DNA of 64,000 bases from Adiantum capillus-veneris (GCA_014529385.2 CM043942.1:111160141-111224140), one strand, 5' to 3'; shown: positions 45,174-57,700, counted from the first letter of the stretch. Program-made: numbers and translations. The notes: a model not told the origin generated them from the letters alone.

Positions 45174-46025
45174 TTTATGATTCCAATTAGCATTAGTGGA
45201 TTTGTGGACACGAAGGTAAAGACTGCAATATTCAAGGTGGGAGAAGTTGTCAGGTATATCACATTCGATCCTCCCTCCTAAACTTTACTTTGAAGACTAA
45301 CTTTACTATGAAGATTATGAAGGGTTTTTTGGTTACAGGTTTGTAAGTTCCAAAGAAATCGAAGTTTTAGCCATTCCAGTGGCTCGCTTCTAGCGATTGA
45401 AGCAACTTGTGCTATTGAGGATGCATTCCCACGTTCTATCCTTGTTAGCGAAGTTCACCTATTGCTCCATCTTCTTGAGGAGATAGCCATTTGTGGTGTG
45501 GTTCACTTCAGGTGGATGTTCTTTCTTGAGAGGTTCCTAAAGACCTTGAAAGACTTTGTAAGGCTACGATCACAACCAGAGGTATTCATCGATCTTAAGC
45601 TTTAAACCTTATTAGGATTGGATTGTATTCACAATGATTTTTATTGGTTAATTTAATCACTAATGGTTTCATGTGTTCAGGCAAGCATGGCAGAGGGTTG
45701 GATTGTACAAGAGGCTTTTGTGTATGTCTCTCAATATCTTTTCACAATAGACCCATCATTGCCTCGTTTAAAGACGGAGGAAGAGGATCCAAAAAAACAC
45801 GCAAACATTCCAAGTGGGAAAGGTTCTCTCTTGATTTTGGGTAGGGAATTTCAATCCATAGTCAACAACCATTGTCTACTCAATGCTTCCATCATGGGAA
45901 AATGGGTGGATATGTATGTGGAGGTACGTACAAGTAGAGAAAGGGAGAGGGAAGCATGGAAGAGGTCTCATGGCGTAGGCGATCACCTCCCTTTCCTAAA
46001 GAGCTTGCCAAATACCCTGATCTAA
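45174..46025 (+). pseudogene. CACTA-2 DUF4218 region in several exons
   Basis: Exons 45174-45253, 45339-45581 and 45681 onward are joined by GT-AG introns. The DUF4218 core reads ILVSEVHLLLHLLEEIAICG and HFRWMFFLERFLKTLKDFV, then after the intron ASMAEGWIVQEAFVYVSQYL. A frame change occurs near 45390. DUF4218 normally follows Tnp2 in plant CACTA transposases. Its biochemical role is not established. Confidence 0.75.
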
Positions 46026-46202
46026 TTCCAGTCGGGTGGATACACAATGCCATGACCAAGGCCAAGGCACAAGGAGAACAAATAAGCCCTAAAGAATGGG
46101 AGTACGCATGAGGATGTCTACCAACGGTAATATACTAAATGTGTTTAGTATGTGTGTGCGAGTGTGTGTGTGGGGGGGGTGTGTGTGTGTATGTGTGTCA
46201 TC

Positions 46203-46553
46203 TCTCTCTCTCTCTCTCTCATCTATCTTGATTGGTTTTTGCAAGCCCTCACATTCAAATCTATGTGGTCCGAAGGACGTCATATTCGAACACGCAAGAT
46301 AGATGAGCGTCGAATCACTCACGATAGTGGAGTTATGGGCAACTTTGACACGACAACACAAGAGGTGAGGGAATGTGGAACAATAGAGAGGATAGTCAAA
46401 GTGGATTTCAGAACATTTCACAAATATCTCTTTGACTGCCTATGGTTTGCCGGTGAGGTTAAGAGACATGAGAATGGGCTCTATACGGTAGAATCCGGGC
46501 AATTTCATCGCGGGAAGACCGACAACTTGGTGCAACGTAGTAGTTGTGAGTAG
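46203..46553 (+). pseudogene. CACTA-2 DUF4216 domain
   Basis: Contains GRHIRTRKIDERRITHDSGV and GTIERIVKVDFRTFHKYLFD, matching the conserved Tnp2-partner domain DUF4216. It is preceded by TG and CT simple repeats that break the link to DUF4218. The following exon begins at about 46638. Confidence 0.7.
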
Positions 46554-46637
46554 GTAAAGTCCATGTGCAACTCACTAAAACATTATATGATACATATAAA
46601 ACTACATTCATGTTGTTGTTTGCTCTATGATCTACAG

Positions 46638-46982
46638 GTGTTTTATTTGCCTTGTCTGTATCGAAGACGACTTTGGTATGTTATTCCAGTCACACCATGG
46701 AGCAGATCTATCTTTGCAGTTACAAACATAGAGACTTTGGTAGATCCCACCATACCATCTCAAGAAGACGCCAATGACAATGATGCAGTTGAGGTCGAGG
46801 AGAATCAACCATTCCCAACAACCAACCATAGTGAGGAGGAGGACGAGGATGGAGAGGATGATGATGATTCAATAGGACAGGATGTAGAGGATGAATCAAT
46901 AGATTTATTTGTTGATTTAGCTATCATGGGGTTGGACATGGATATAAGAACTTGTAGAGATCTCTTGGAGGATGAAAATTAA
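46638..46982 (+). pseudogene. CACTA-2 C-terminal exon, acidic tail
   Basis: After an acceptor TCTACAG the frame reads VFYLPCLYRRRLWYVIPVTP, the usual end of DUF4216 (Q-V-F-Y-x-x-D ... W-x-V-V), then a very acidic tail (HSEEEDEDGEDDDDSIGQ) ending at TAA 46980-46982. Confidence 0.7.
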
Positions 46983-47364
46983 TAAATATCTTTTGGATAT
47001 TGTCTTCTTTCTCTACTTATGCCGTACAAAAGGGCTATTTGTTTATGAACGCAAGACAATACAATTTTGATCATCGTTCGCTTGCCATTTCCATATGAAC
47101 GCATAGTTGACATAAGATTTTGAGCTGGAAACAAAATATTTTTGTTTATAGAATCTCATGGAGTACAAATGAGTAGAGTAGGAGAATCATACCAATAGAT
47201 GAGGCAATCAAAGAGAAGAGAGGTATTAAAAATCCCAATGAGAATGGGATTTCTTACACTCCTTGCAAAAAGAGGGTACCAATTTCTGAAACGTAACAAA
47301 ATAGAATAGGATTTATAGAAAGGGAAAAGTGGGAGAGGAATGGGCCGTGTGGAGAATTTTTAAA

Positions 47365-47534
47365 TTGCGGTAATATGGGCGGCTATATGTGCGGTAATAA
47401 TTGAGGTAATGCTCGCGGAAAAAACGAAAAACGCACCGGCGGGGCTGCAGCATACAATCTCTCTTTTTCTTGAAGCTCTCTCTCTCCTCTTATGCGGTAA
47501 TGATGTGCGGTAACAACATCATTCTCCCATAGTG
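47365..47534. promoter_or_regulatory. CACTA-2 right subterminal repeats and terminus
   Basis: GCGGTAATA, GCGGTAATAA, GCGGTAATGATG and GCGGTAAC words precede the terminal CATAGTG. They mirror the left subterminal block. Confidence 0.55.
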
Positions 47535-48838
47535 CATGATGTTGTTTCGTTGATACAATGATTATTCTCGTGATATCATGATGTTGTTTCGTTGATACCA
47601 TGGTTATTCTCGGTGATACCATGATGTTGTTTCGTTGATACCATGGTTATTCTCGGTGATACCATGATGTTGTTTCGTTGGTACAATGATTATTCTCGGT
47701 GATATCATAACATGTTGTTTCATTGATACCATGGTTATTCTCGGTGATACCATGACGTTGTTTCCTTGATACAATGATTATTCTATGATGCTTTTTGTTG
47801 ATACCATGATGATTTATTCATTTTTATTGATACAATGATGATATTTTATTAATACTTTGATGATACTCATTGATATCACTACGTTGATAAATGTCGTTTT
47901 ATATAGTATATACAAATTTCATTTGTATCACGTAATCACGCATCTTGTACTTTTACGTTCATACTTATATGTTGTCGTGAGTATATATATAGTCAAAAGA
48001 GTGGCATCGCGAACCATCTCTTATGGCATTGTGAATGTAATTATTTCACTAACGATGCTAATAATTTTCATGACTATGTTTTTTGAGTCTATGATCTATG
48101 TAGGATTGACCAAAGAATTGACTTCATGAAGAAAAACTTGGTGACAATAAAAAATTTATGAAGACATGTTTGGTGATGCCATATTGATGACAAGCTACAC
48201 AACAAATTCACGGAGACACTTCTGATTACGAGCTAATAGATAGCCTTTACACGTCTTTTTTGAACCTTTGTATTCATTATTGTATTTGATAGGATAAGAG
48301 TAATGTAACTCCTCATAAAACATTCATTATAAAAGAAGTGATGTAGCTCCTCATAAAATATTCATTGTAAAAGGAGTGATGTAGCTCCTCATGAACATTT
48401 ATACATTCAATGATTTTTATAATATAACGGTGGGTGTATATAGAGCTGTGGGTTTTTCCCTTGATCCCCCAAGGGTTTTTTCATCCACATTTAGGGACCC
48501 TTATTTGAGCGGGGGTGTTGAGCTTATATATGAAGCTACTCAATATATGGCACCCAGGTCCCCTCTATATATACATCATCTCATGTGTGTATTCTACACA
48601 TTTTGGGGTTCTATTTCTGTGCTCTCTCTCTCTCTCTCAACACTCAGCACATTCATTCACAGTGTTCACCACTTTGTTTGTGTCCATTGCACTCTCTCAC
48701 TAAAGGAACGAAAGGCTCTCCCTTCCGTAACTAAAAAGGAACCTTGAGCACAATCCAGAGCACTCATCATGAGAAAAGTTGAACTCTCATTTCCGTTGCA
48801 CCTAACAGGAGTAAGTTAACCATGCCTAAGAGAAGACG

Positions 48839-49072
48839 ATGTCAGTGATAGAATGCCATGGACATCCAATTGCAAACTCTCTGCAGAGGTCTACGAGAAA
48901 CTTGAAGTGTACTTTGAAACTTGGCATACCACATGATACTATCGCCTCTTTACAGAACTTGGGTGTCGGCTCCTTTGATGCATGCTTCCAAGTGAGAATT
49001 GATGGTATTCCGTATCTTCCAAGTGAAAATACGTATGCCAAAAGCAGTATCATGGACATGGCCTTTAGGTAA
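48839..49072 (+). CDS. 77-codon ORF in segment A, copy 2
   Basis: Intact copy of the ORF at 15089-15322 with two visible amino-acid differences (V to L near residue 22, T to A near 36). Both copies keep start, stop and length. Weak resemblance to a double-stranded RNA-binding half-domain; function unknown. Confidence 0.3.
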   Translation: MSVIECHGHPIANSLQRSTRNLKCTLKLGIPHDTIASLQNLGVGSFDACFQVRIDGIPYLPSENTYAKSSIMDMAFR

Positions 49073-49641
49073 TCGTGTGATTAGACTATGTGATTGGAGG
49101 TTTTTTCTTGTACTATGATATGTAGGTCATACCATCACTTTGAAGTTAGATTATTTTGACTCTATTAAAAATGTGTTTGATTTTAATGTGTGAGATAATC
49201 CTTAAATCCCACGTGGGAGCCCAAGATGACATGGAATTTTTTTTTGGAAAAAGAAATAATGTGATGAAAATCCCATATGGGAGCCCAAGAAAAGGGTGCA
49301 CTGATTTTTTTTGAGAAAGAGGTCTCTGTACAAAGGAGACTCTGGTGAAATTTTGAAGATTTATATTTTAGGTACAAACTCAAAATTAAACATATGGTGC
49401 TTTTTTAAAAGTTGCATTTTGCTTAAGCATAGACGTTGTCAAGAAATTTGCGGTCTTGCCAGGAAAGCACCGGGCTTTTGGCGCACTGTGAGAGTTTGTG
49501 AGAGAACTCCAAAAAAAAACTATATGAAGGAGTTAAACCATAGATGCCATGAAGATTAGGGTTTAGAAGAAAGTGGAATCAAAGAAGCTCCACTCTTTCT
49601 CTCTTTACTCACACACACAAAGAAAGAACACAAAAGATAAT

Positions 49642-49854
49642 TCAAAACAACACAAAGATGAAAACATCAAGGCTATGGTCATATTGTATCATGGGTAATA
49701 TGAAAGGGATAATAGATGAGTTAATGGCGTTCAATCTTTGCCGACCAAATATGCTATGAATTGTTCTTTGGAATTGTAGTTTTTTGCTTACCATAATATA
49801 TATATTTTGTCTAGTGCTTGGGATTAATTGTGTGTACAAATCCTCTTGGTTCAT
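49642..49854 (-). CDS. Small ORF in B LTR, homologue of G1 leader ORF
   Basis: A 70-codon ATG ORF with VSKKLQFQR, IPFILPMIQYDHSLDV and terminal FIFVLF, 43/70 identical to 38667-38879 with no gap. The copy in the right LTR (63488-63700) has an in-frame stop after about 15 codons. Confidence 0.55.
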   Translation of the reverse strand: MNQEDLYTQLIPSTRQNIYIMVSKKLQFQRTIHSIFGRQRLNAINSSIIPFILPMIQYDHSLDVFIFVLF

Positions 49855-50060
49855 AACAAGATAACTACACTTATGTCAAAAGAAAAGTTATGGTCTATAA
49901 GAGGTAGAATGATGGGATCCGGTGAAAGAAGTATTTCATTGAGCCTTAGTGGGCCAAAGAGAAACACTGTACGTTATTGAAAGTGTATAATCCATACGTT
50001 AATTCTAATAGATTACAAAGAGTGGAAGCGATAGAAATTCTCGTCATGTGGATTATTCAT
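49855..50060 (-). pseudogene. Second small ORF unit in B LTR, broken
   Basis: The minus strand reads a diverged partner with two stops. Segments such as RTVFLFGPLRLNEILLSP and IILPLIDHNFSFDI match the G1 ORF at 38427-38645. The right LTR copy keeps a Gln codon where one stop lies here. So B, like G1, carries the units as a pair. Confidence 0.45.
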
Positions 50061-51498
50061 CTATGATAGTATGTGAGAAATGTAGATATGAGAGAAGTGA
50101 AGAGATGAGATTCCCTCCCAAGCCCTATTCTTGCCCGTAGGCAATAGGGATATGAGAGAAGTGAAGAGATGAGATTCCCTCCCAAGCCCTATTCTTTCCC
50201 GTAGGCAATAGGGATACTGTGGGGAGAGATGTACCTGTAGCAAGGAGAACCTAGAATTTGTAGTGAGAATAAATTTCTAAGAGTGAGAGAGATAAGTTTG
50301 GTTAAGGAGATGAGATTAGATATATATGCTGGATAAGAGATGGAAAAGAAAACAACAAGAAATCAACAAAATATCAATGTAGAACACATCTTACTTGTCG
50401 AACCCTTCGGCACCATTGTTGATGGAGAGACAAGAAAAGGGAAGAATTCTAATTTGATTTATACACCAAGTCCAAGACCTTCTTCGATTAGAGTTGATAT
50501 TCCAAGGATAGCTTACAAGAATGGCTAGTCGTCCTCTAGGAGAAAGTGTAGGTTTAAACTTATATTAATGGCTAAGTAAAATTAGGCATTACTACTCACT
50601 CCCTCACGAATTCCTCTCAGCAATGACTTGAATGGTTTTCAAAGAAGAAGAGGTCCCCTTTTACAGGCGAAGGGAACCCTCAAGGGTTTACAGAAGAAGA
50701 GAAGAGCCAATGTGAACAGAATCTGGAAAAGTTGAAAATGAGTTGTCCCAACATGAAATGAGCAGACTAGGGTCCAATATTTTGATCATATCTCCTTGAT
50801 CGTGGCTCATTAGCTACAAATTCTATTTTATATACATTTTCCAACTTGGATTGGAACCTTGTGTAAAAAAATCATTAGAATAGGGTACAGTTTTGGTAGC
50901 AAAAGTCTTCTTGTGGTCCCCTTAGCCTAGAAGTTTATTTAATTCCAATGGACAACTCATGCCATATGAAAGCATGCCATTGCTCCTTGATTTTTTTTTG
51001 AAATTATGCTTGTAATAATGCATTAAAATAAGTGTATCTTTGAAAATCATGCCACCTAGTGTCCCACTAGGATTTGATTCCTTCCTAGTAGCTATTTAAA
51101 AATAAATAGAAAAATATAAAAAATACATAGAATATATATATATTGGAATTTATCCTAGATATAAGATCTAGATAGGGTCCGAGATGATAATGAGATAGTA
51201 GAAATAAATAATCAATGCTTTTTGCCCCAAGTTAAAGAGGCGGAGCTTTTTCCATAGTACTTTTTGACAGTGAAGTAAGAATATGTTACCCTTGAGATAA
51301 ATAATAGGATGAGATAGAAAGCTTATTATTATACTTAGATATACATATGTACATTATAAAAAATATAATTACGTATCTAAGAAGTTGCAAGATAGATCTT
51401 GTAGCATGCGTTTTCACTATGTACGTGTTAGAGCAGGACATCCACCCCCTCAAAACCTGCACATCCTCCGGTATGTGCCACATTCTCTCTTTGTAAGA

Positions 51499-54400
51499 TC
51501 AGCCCTCTTGTACATCTTTCTTGCTTTCTTCTTCACTAGATGATTCCAAAGCTTCATCTTCACTTTGATCTTCACCTGTTGTTTGCTCTTCCTCCTCATC
51601 AACATCTTCTAGATCATCGTATCCTCTTCTCTTAAACATTTTGATCCTTTTTCCTGCAATGGGAAACTTTACTTTTGTACCATCTAGTTCAGGCAAGCTA
51701 TAAGTAACATTTATGCACATGCTTTACAACATACGGTCCAGACCATGTTTTTGAGAACTTACGCATGACTGTGTGCTAGTTATCAAGGCTACTATCATAC
51801 ACTAAAACCCAATCACCTTTATCTATTGCTTTGATCCTAAGACGATGTTTCTTATCAAAGTAGTCCTTGTTTTTCAACCTTGCATTTTTGAGTCGTTCTT
51901 TTGCAGCCTCAATGTCTCCAGGTCTTCTCTCTAGTTTCCTTATGCACAATGCAAGGAGAAATTCCCTGTTAAGCCCCTCTTGCCAAGGTAGTACATTCCA
52001 TGTGGGAATTGTATCTTCAATCAGCATCACTGGCTTTTGACCATACATTAGCTCCGTAGGCATGTATCCAATTTTACTGAGCTATGTGCTGTACGATCAA
52101 CCCATAAAGCATATGGCAACAATTTTGACCACTTACCAACTCGTCCTTCACAAGCCTTAGTGAAAGCTTTGATGATAGGAGTTGTAAGCTTTCCATTGCC
52201 TTCAGGGTTGTAAGCTATAGTAAGAGAAAGCTTGATTTCTAATCTGGAAAAGAACTCCCTTGTTTCTTTGGTATCCAGTTCACCTCTGTCTGTAGTCATC
52301 TTTCCCACACAACCATAACGGCAAATCACCTCATCAAGAAGGAATTTGCACACAGCTTTTGTGGTTTTATCTCTTAATGCTCTTCCTTCAACTTGATTAG
52401 TTAGGTCCTCTCCTGCAAGAACCAAGTATCTCATCTGCCAGAGTTTTAAAGGCATTGTGACTAGATCCACAACCCATTTATAGTGCACGGCTAGTGGATA
52501 TGTAGGGTGCAATCCATCACGATGTCAAACATTTGAATACATTTGACAAGTTACACATGAGTCTACAAATTGAGATACATCTTTATACATACCCACCAGT
52601 ATTTTTCTTTCAACTTGGAGAAGGTTGCCCATAGATCCTTGTATCCCGCCCGTATACTCTCATGAAACTCTTGCATGATCTATACTTGAGTCTCTTTTTT
52701 ACATAACCCTTTGTGGTATAACACCCTTTTGTTTAGGATGCTTCCACAAGTAACCATCCCTCAATAAGTAACCATATGATTTCTGCGTATCCTCTTGAAT
52801 TCATGTTCAGACCAATCATCCTATTTTGTTAGAGTACTCAAGTAGCTTCCAATAAGAAGCCAATCACCTTCATAAAAATCTTTCAAGAAAAATTCAAGTG
52901 GATTAATCATGCAGACATTGTTACCTTTGACATGAGAGACGGAATAGAACTTTGTGCCCACATCATCTCCCTCATCAATCATTTGTAACTCATCTTCATA
53001 CCTTGCCCTTGATAGCATATCTTCCATTGTACTGTCTTTACCTGCAATGTGCTTAAACTCAAGGTTTAAGGACTTAATGTAGGCAATCCACTGCAACATA
53101 GCAACGTCTGGCATTGAGTAGCTTGTAATCATCCCAAGAAGTGGTAGACAATCTGTTTCTACAACCACACATGCACCAATTAGGTACTCTTTCCCATTTT
53201 TCAAGGATGTAACCATACCCCATAACACTCTCTTTATCCGTGGATAGTTTCATTGGCGAGCACTTAGTACCTTTGCTCCAAATCTCACCACATATCTGTG
53301 TCCTTCTTCGTCATCTTGCCATATTGCCCAACCAATCCCTGTAGGACTGGTGTCTACTGTCACAATTCCTGGCCTTTGACACTCATAGTCTACCTTCCTT
53401 TAGCTTTTTCATGGATTTTACATGTGCTTTTGTCCATTTAAACTTTTGATTCTGTCTAAGCAACTGATAAAGAGGATCAGCTACATGTGCATAATGTGGA
53501 ATCCAAATAACATAAACGACACATGCTCCCACAAGCCTTTGAACCTCAGTGATGCTAGTGCAAGTTTCTTTCATTCTTTGGATGGCATCTACCTTTGTTG
53601 GACAAGGTTTCCTACCATATGGCCTGCACATGTGCCCCACAATGAGCACTTCATTGACACCAAACATAGACTTTTTCCCTGACAATATGAAATTCACTTC
53701 TTCCAACCTAGACAAAATTTTATCACAATCATTTATGTGATTTACCACAAACCTGCAACATTCCCTAAGATCCAAAGCTTCATCTTTCTCACTTTCTTCA
53801 CATCCTTTGATAGGCAAATCATCAATGAAAGGCATTGTGATTTGAGGAATAAAGTCACGTAAGACCTTATTCAACCCATGCATCATATGTGCAGTCGAGT
53901 TGGTTGCTCCCTGTGGCTATGTACACATCCTTACCAAACCCAAAGGTGTTCTCATGGTTGTCAAGTCTCTGCTTTTGATTGCAAGATGAAATTGATCATA
54001 CCCTGAGTAGAGATCCCCCATTGAGTAGATTGCCCTCCCTGCAAACGCCTCTGCAAACTCATCCACAATTGGACCTGTACCTACATTTCTAATTATCACC
54101 TTGTTCACTAGTTTCATATCTTGGATGAAGCATAGAGAACCATTCTTGTTTGGAACTGTGAACCACCTGTTTGAGTATGGAGCATAAGAAGGCTCCAAAA
54201 TTTCCATTTTAATATTCTCATTTAATAGCTCCACTAACTTTGGCAAATGAGCGTTTGAAACCGGAATAGGCCGCAGATTCCAAGGCACATGAGGTATTGT
54301 GAAAATTACCATAGAAGCTACAATAGACGGATCAACACATCCTATCTCATGTGGCTAAAATGCAAAAGCCTTACCATGCTTTGAAAGCATTTCTTTGAAG

Positions 54401-54660
54401 CACTTTGTCTCCTCCTGTGTTAGAAACTCCTCACAACCAATCTGCAACTCTTGAAATGACTCCTTTGTGAAGATATGCCCAATCTTTTTAGGATTCCTTA
54501 AACTTGGTTGCAAAGAAGCTTGCTCAATCTTTTCCCTATTGTTGGGTGGTAATGGTGAAGCTACTGGTTTCACCTTCTTTGCTACACTCTTGTATTTAGT
54601 TTCAACATGGACTTTTAGGCCAACTGTTTGGTTTTCTTTAAAGGCTTGTATGAAGAGCAT
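51499..54660 (-). pseudogene. Element B pol: RT, RNase H, integrase (degenerate)
   Basis: Fragments in order on the minus strand. Pre-RT linker 54355-54660 (SVAKKVKPVASPLP). RT 53917-54312 (GPIVDEFAEAFAGRAIYSMG, GDLYSGYDQFHLAIKSRDLT) and 53383-53886 (GLNKVLRDFIPQITMPFIDD), separated by a TAG after RMCT. RNase H 52821-53380 (VDTSPTGIGWAIWQDDEE, then a TGA). Zinc-finger remnant 52513-52820. Integrase 52048-52512 (D in WVVDLVTMP and in TTDRGELDT). C-terminal parts 51776-52063 and 51499-51720. The RT type, with F-I-D-D and VDEFAEAFAGR, resembles fungal-like Gypsy lineages more than common angiosperm ones. Confidence 0.75.
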
Positions 54661-54726
54661 ACTTCCACAACTTCATTTTCAAGATGCAAACTAAACTCAT
54701 TATAGCATCAAGCTCACCCATAGTAT

Positions 54727-57700
54727 TGATAGCCGTTTTTCGGCTTTCCATAATTGCCATAGTAAGCTACCTCACCCTATCAAATCACTCAAACATTTTG
54801 GTTATCCCTACCATTTCACTGTACATAGGCGTGTGTGAGTTAGGGGACTTTCTCCATATTTTCTTAAAAACCCTCAATTAGCTAGTCACTAGGCTAGTTG
54901 AGCCAAAAAAATAAAAAAATAAAAGTATATTATGGCCCATTTGTGTGTAAATATTTTATTGTATATAGGGCCTAAATAAAATTATTTTTCACAATTATTT
55001 TGGTATTTATTTAAATATTTATACTTAGGTGTGTGTTATTTATGCTATGTACATTGACTCATCATTACTATATTTTTTCTTACCATTTTGCATACTCTTT
55101 ATCCCATATAAAAATAATTTCATGCAAGCTTCTCTTATTTTTGGTGTAACTCCATCCCAAAAAAAATCCAAAAAAATTAGTTTTATTTATGCGTATATTT
55201 TTTCACTATTGTCATTTTTTCCTTCCTACATCTATTCTCTATTACTCTCATAAATTAAACCACCAAAAATATTAATCTTTTTATGGTAGACTTATAATGA
55301 GAGAGATTTATTTTGACCCCTTTATATTTTTTCCACCTATATTATTTATCTTTGACATGTACATATTTTTTTAGACCCCTCAATATTTGATTTTCTTAGT
55401 TGTACTATTCACTTATATCATGATCTCAATAATATCTTCAATTATAGACCTACCAAATAAGGTCAAGGGTATGTGGCATGCATGCATGCACCATGGGGAG
55501 CTCACTCTTGGAGGTATTCAAAAGAATCATCCAAAGAAGGACCTCACAAGGACCTTGTGCAGTGGAAAAAACAATTGGTTTTGCTGAATTTTTAAAGATC
55601 ACATGCTCCCCGAATTTGGAAAGGTGATACAAACAAAAGTTGTAGCTCGTGAGCTGAACTTTCACCTCCAAATTTTTTCATTTTTTTTTGAGCTACGAGC
55701 TGTGAGCTATGATTTTATTGGTGGATCCCATTTTGCCCATGCTATGTAGCCACACTCCCTCTTCCACTTTATCATTTTCCTCTTTCACACACACTCCTCC
55801 CTCTCCTTCCCACTCCCAGATCTGCAACTCCCATGTCCTAATTCACCCTCTTCACCATTGCCACATCTCTCACACCTCCATAGCCTTCATCCTCCATTTC
55901 TACACCCTATGTGTCCCCCTTTCTCTCTACATATATGTCCATATTACCATACTCTCTTCAACTTTGTAAAGAACTTCAAAAAATCAGCAAAAATCCAAGG
56001 ATAACTTGTGCAAATTAAGGCTTTTATCATGAATTTTCCAAGGTTTGAAGATAACATAGCTTCATCGACACGCGCTACTTCTCCATGCTGACTGCTTCTT
56101 CTTCCGGTGCTATAAAGAGGTGAATGTCAACTTCTCCAAAGCTTGAACCTCTCTTTACAAGCTCATCCCTTCTCTAACTTTTCTCATCATATATCTCACC
56201 ATTTGGTGAATGATTTTGTAAATATTTTGTAGTGATAATTACTAACTACTAACCACTAACCTTATTGTAAAATGCACCCTCTACTAGAGTAGGCACTCCC
56301 AAATTATTCACTTAATCCTCTCTCCTTTCATCCTCAATAATTCTCTTCCCTTGAGCCCACATCCATGTGACTCAAAGGGCAAGAGAGACCCACCCTCATT
56401 AAAAAAAATAAAAATATGCATAATCTTTTATTCCTTCAAATAAACTTGATTAGGCCTAATCCAAATCGAGGCTTCTAAAACCTATAAATAGAGCCCTTCT
56501 CTCCCTTGTAAATCATCACATGATCACACTACACCACACCATTCTCAACACATAACACACCACTCTTCAAGCCTAGTTGTGTAGAGTGTGTGTATCGTGA
56601 GTGCTCTATTCCATCACTACACATAGGTGCATGGAGAAGCTTGAAGTTAGTTATGGCATCTAGAGGAGTGGAGTGATACTATACTCTGCAATCACACTTG
56701 TAGCCTACTCTTGTCCATAAATAAGGTTCATAGTTTTGTGTGCAATTGTATGCTGCAACTACAACTCTTCTCTCCAAATTGACTTGATAAGTTGGCTCAT
56801 CAGGTGGTTGAAGGTATATTCATTAGGCAAAATTTGGACTCACAAAGGGGCCCTTTAAGGATTTTGACTTTACCTCTCTCTACCAAAACGGGCGCATGGA
56901 TAAATTTATGCAAACAAACTCCAAAGTTGGCAGAGGTTTGACAGTTAGAATGTCCTCTTCAAGCTCTATCTATTGATATATAGCACGCCATGAGATTCCT
57001 TATATTTTAGAATATTCTTTTTTTGATTCACCTATGAGTTGTCACATCATAGGTGAATCAAAAAAAGAATCTTCTAAAATATGAGGAATCTCATGGCGTG
57101 CTATATATCAATAGATAGAGCTTGAAGTGGAAATTATAAGTGTCAAACCTCCGCCAACTTTGGAGTTTGTTTGCAAAAATTTATCAATGCGCCCATTTTG
57201 GTAGAGAGAGGTAAAGTCAAACTCCTTAAAGGGCCCCTTTGTGAGTACAAATTTTGCCTAATGGTCCTTGAAGTTTGTTGTGCCATTTCATCCTTGGTGG
57301 TTTGAGGGCTTGTTGAATTGTTTGCCTAAAAGGTCAATTGTAAGAGGGTGCTCGGTGACAGGGCTCCCGTGACCCTAAGACAATTTGTGTATTGGCAACA
57401 AGGTCAAGTTTTGTGTTGTCTCTCTATTTCTCATCAAGCTTTGTGTGCATCTAGTCTTTAAGGCTAAGATTGAGTTGCTCAAGTTGATTTGTGCTCTTTA
57501 CCTCTCTCTGGCGTGGTGAATGTTTGTGTTTGGTGTGTGTGGATATCTTGCGTTCCCCTCTCTTTGTGCGTTTGAGTACAAGGAGATATCACGTGCATCC
57601 TAGTTCGCATCTACAACTAGGTGGTGCCCCTTTTCTTGTTTGGTTTCTAGCTGTGGGTTGTTGTTGTCTCTGATTGTGCTTGCCCCAGCCCCAATTGAGC

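Larger units (their letters stand above)
27689..47534 (+). mobile_element. CACTA-2 transposon, nearly complete
   Basis: The left end is CACTATGCC and the inverted right end CACTATGGG. The flanks are CAT on both sides (27686-27688, 47535-47537), the 3-bp duplication expected for CACTA elements; the TRIM minisatellite gives the empty site. GCGGTAAT-type words cluster within about 180 bases of both ends, as expected for subterminal transposase-binding repeats. Inside are a minus-strand second ORF (28.2-29.7 kb) and a plus-strand Tnp2/DUF4218/DUF4216 gene (42.9-47.0 kb). Gypsy G1 (30378-41609) is inserted; without it the element is about 8.6 kb. Stops and frameshifts mean it is not autonomous now. 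Confidence 0.85.
26226..48642 (+). mobile_element. TRIM retrotransposon, copy 2, split by CACTA-2
   Basis: The 5' LTR is 26226-26367 (142 bp), followed by TGGTATCAGAGT (26368-26379, one change from the standard primer site). The 3' LTR is 48516-48642 (127 bp), preceded by the purine tract GAGCGGGGG. The right flank is CTCAG, the probable target duplication. CACTA-2 splits the interior minisatellite, so left and right halves are 19.8 kb apart. Confidence 0.85.
22833..49486. repeat. Segment A, copy 2, expanded by nested insertions
   Basis: Homologous to 10909-15732 in the same orientation, in pieces 22833-24256, 25682-27688 and 47535-49486. The gaps are a TTAA-flanked element (24257-25681) and CACTA-2 (27689-47534). 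Copy 2 lacks 36-37 bases just before the TRIM LTR, a deletion between two TGTTG words. Its TRIM interior is longer than in copy 1, keeping several 'tttgcagaagaaa' units. Confidence 0.8.
49487..51440 (-). repeat. Element B 3' LTR
   Basis: Starts TGTGAGAG and ends GAGCAGGACA on the plus strand (1954 bp). The first 650 bases recur at 63332-64000. Beside the right edge the minus strand reads GAGGGGGTGGA, a good polypurine tract for a minus-strand element. A 64-bp tandem duplication is at 50085-50212. The left flank unexpectedly carries the B leader sequence (see findings). Confidence 0.8.
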
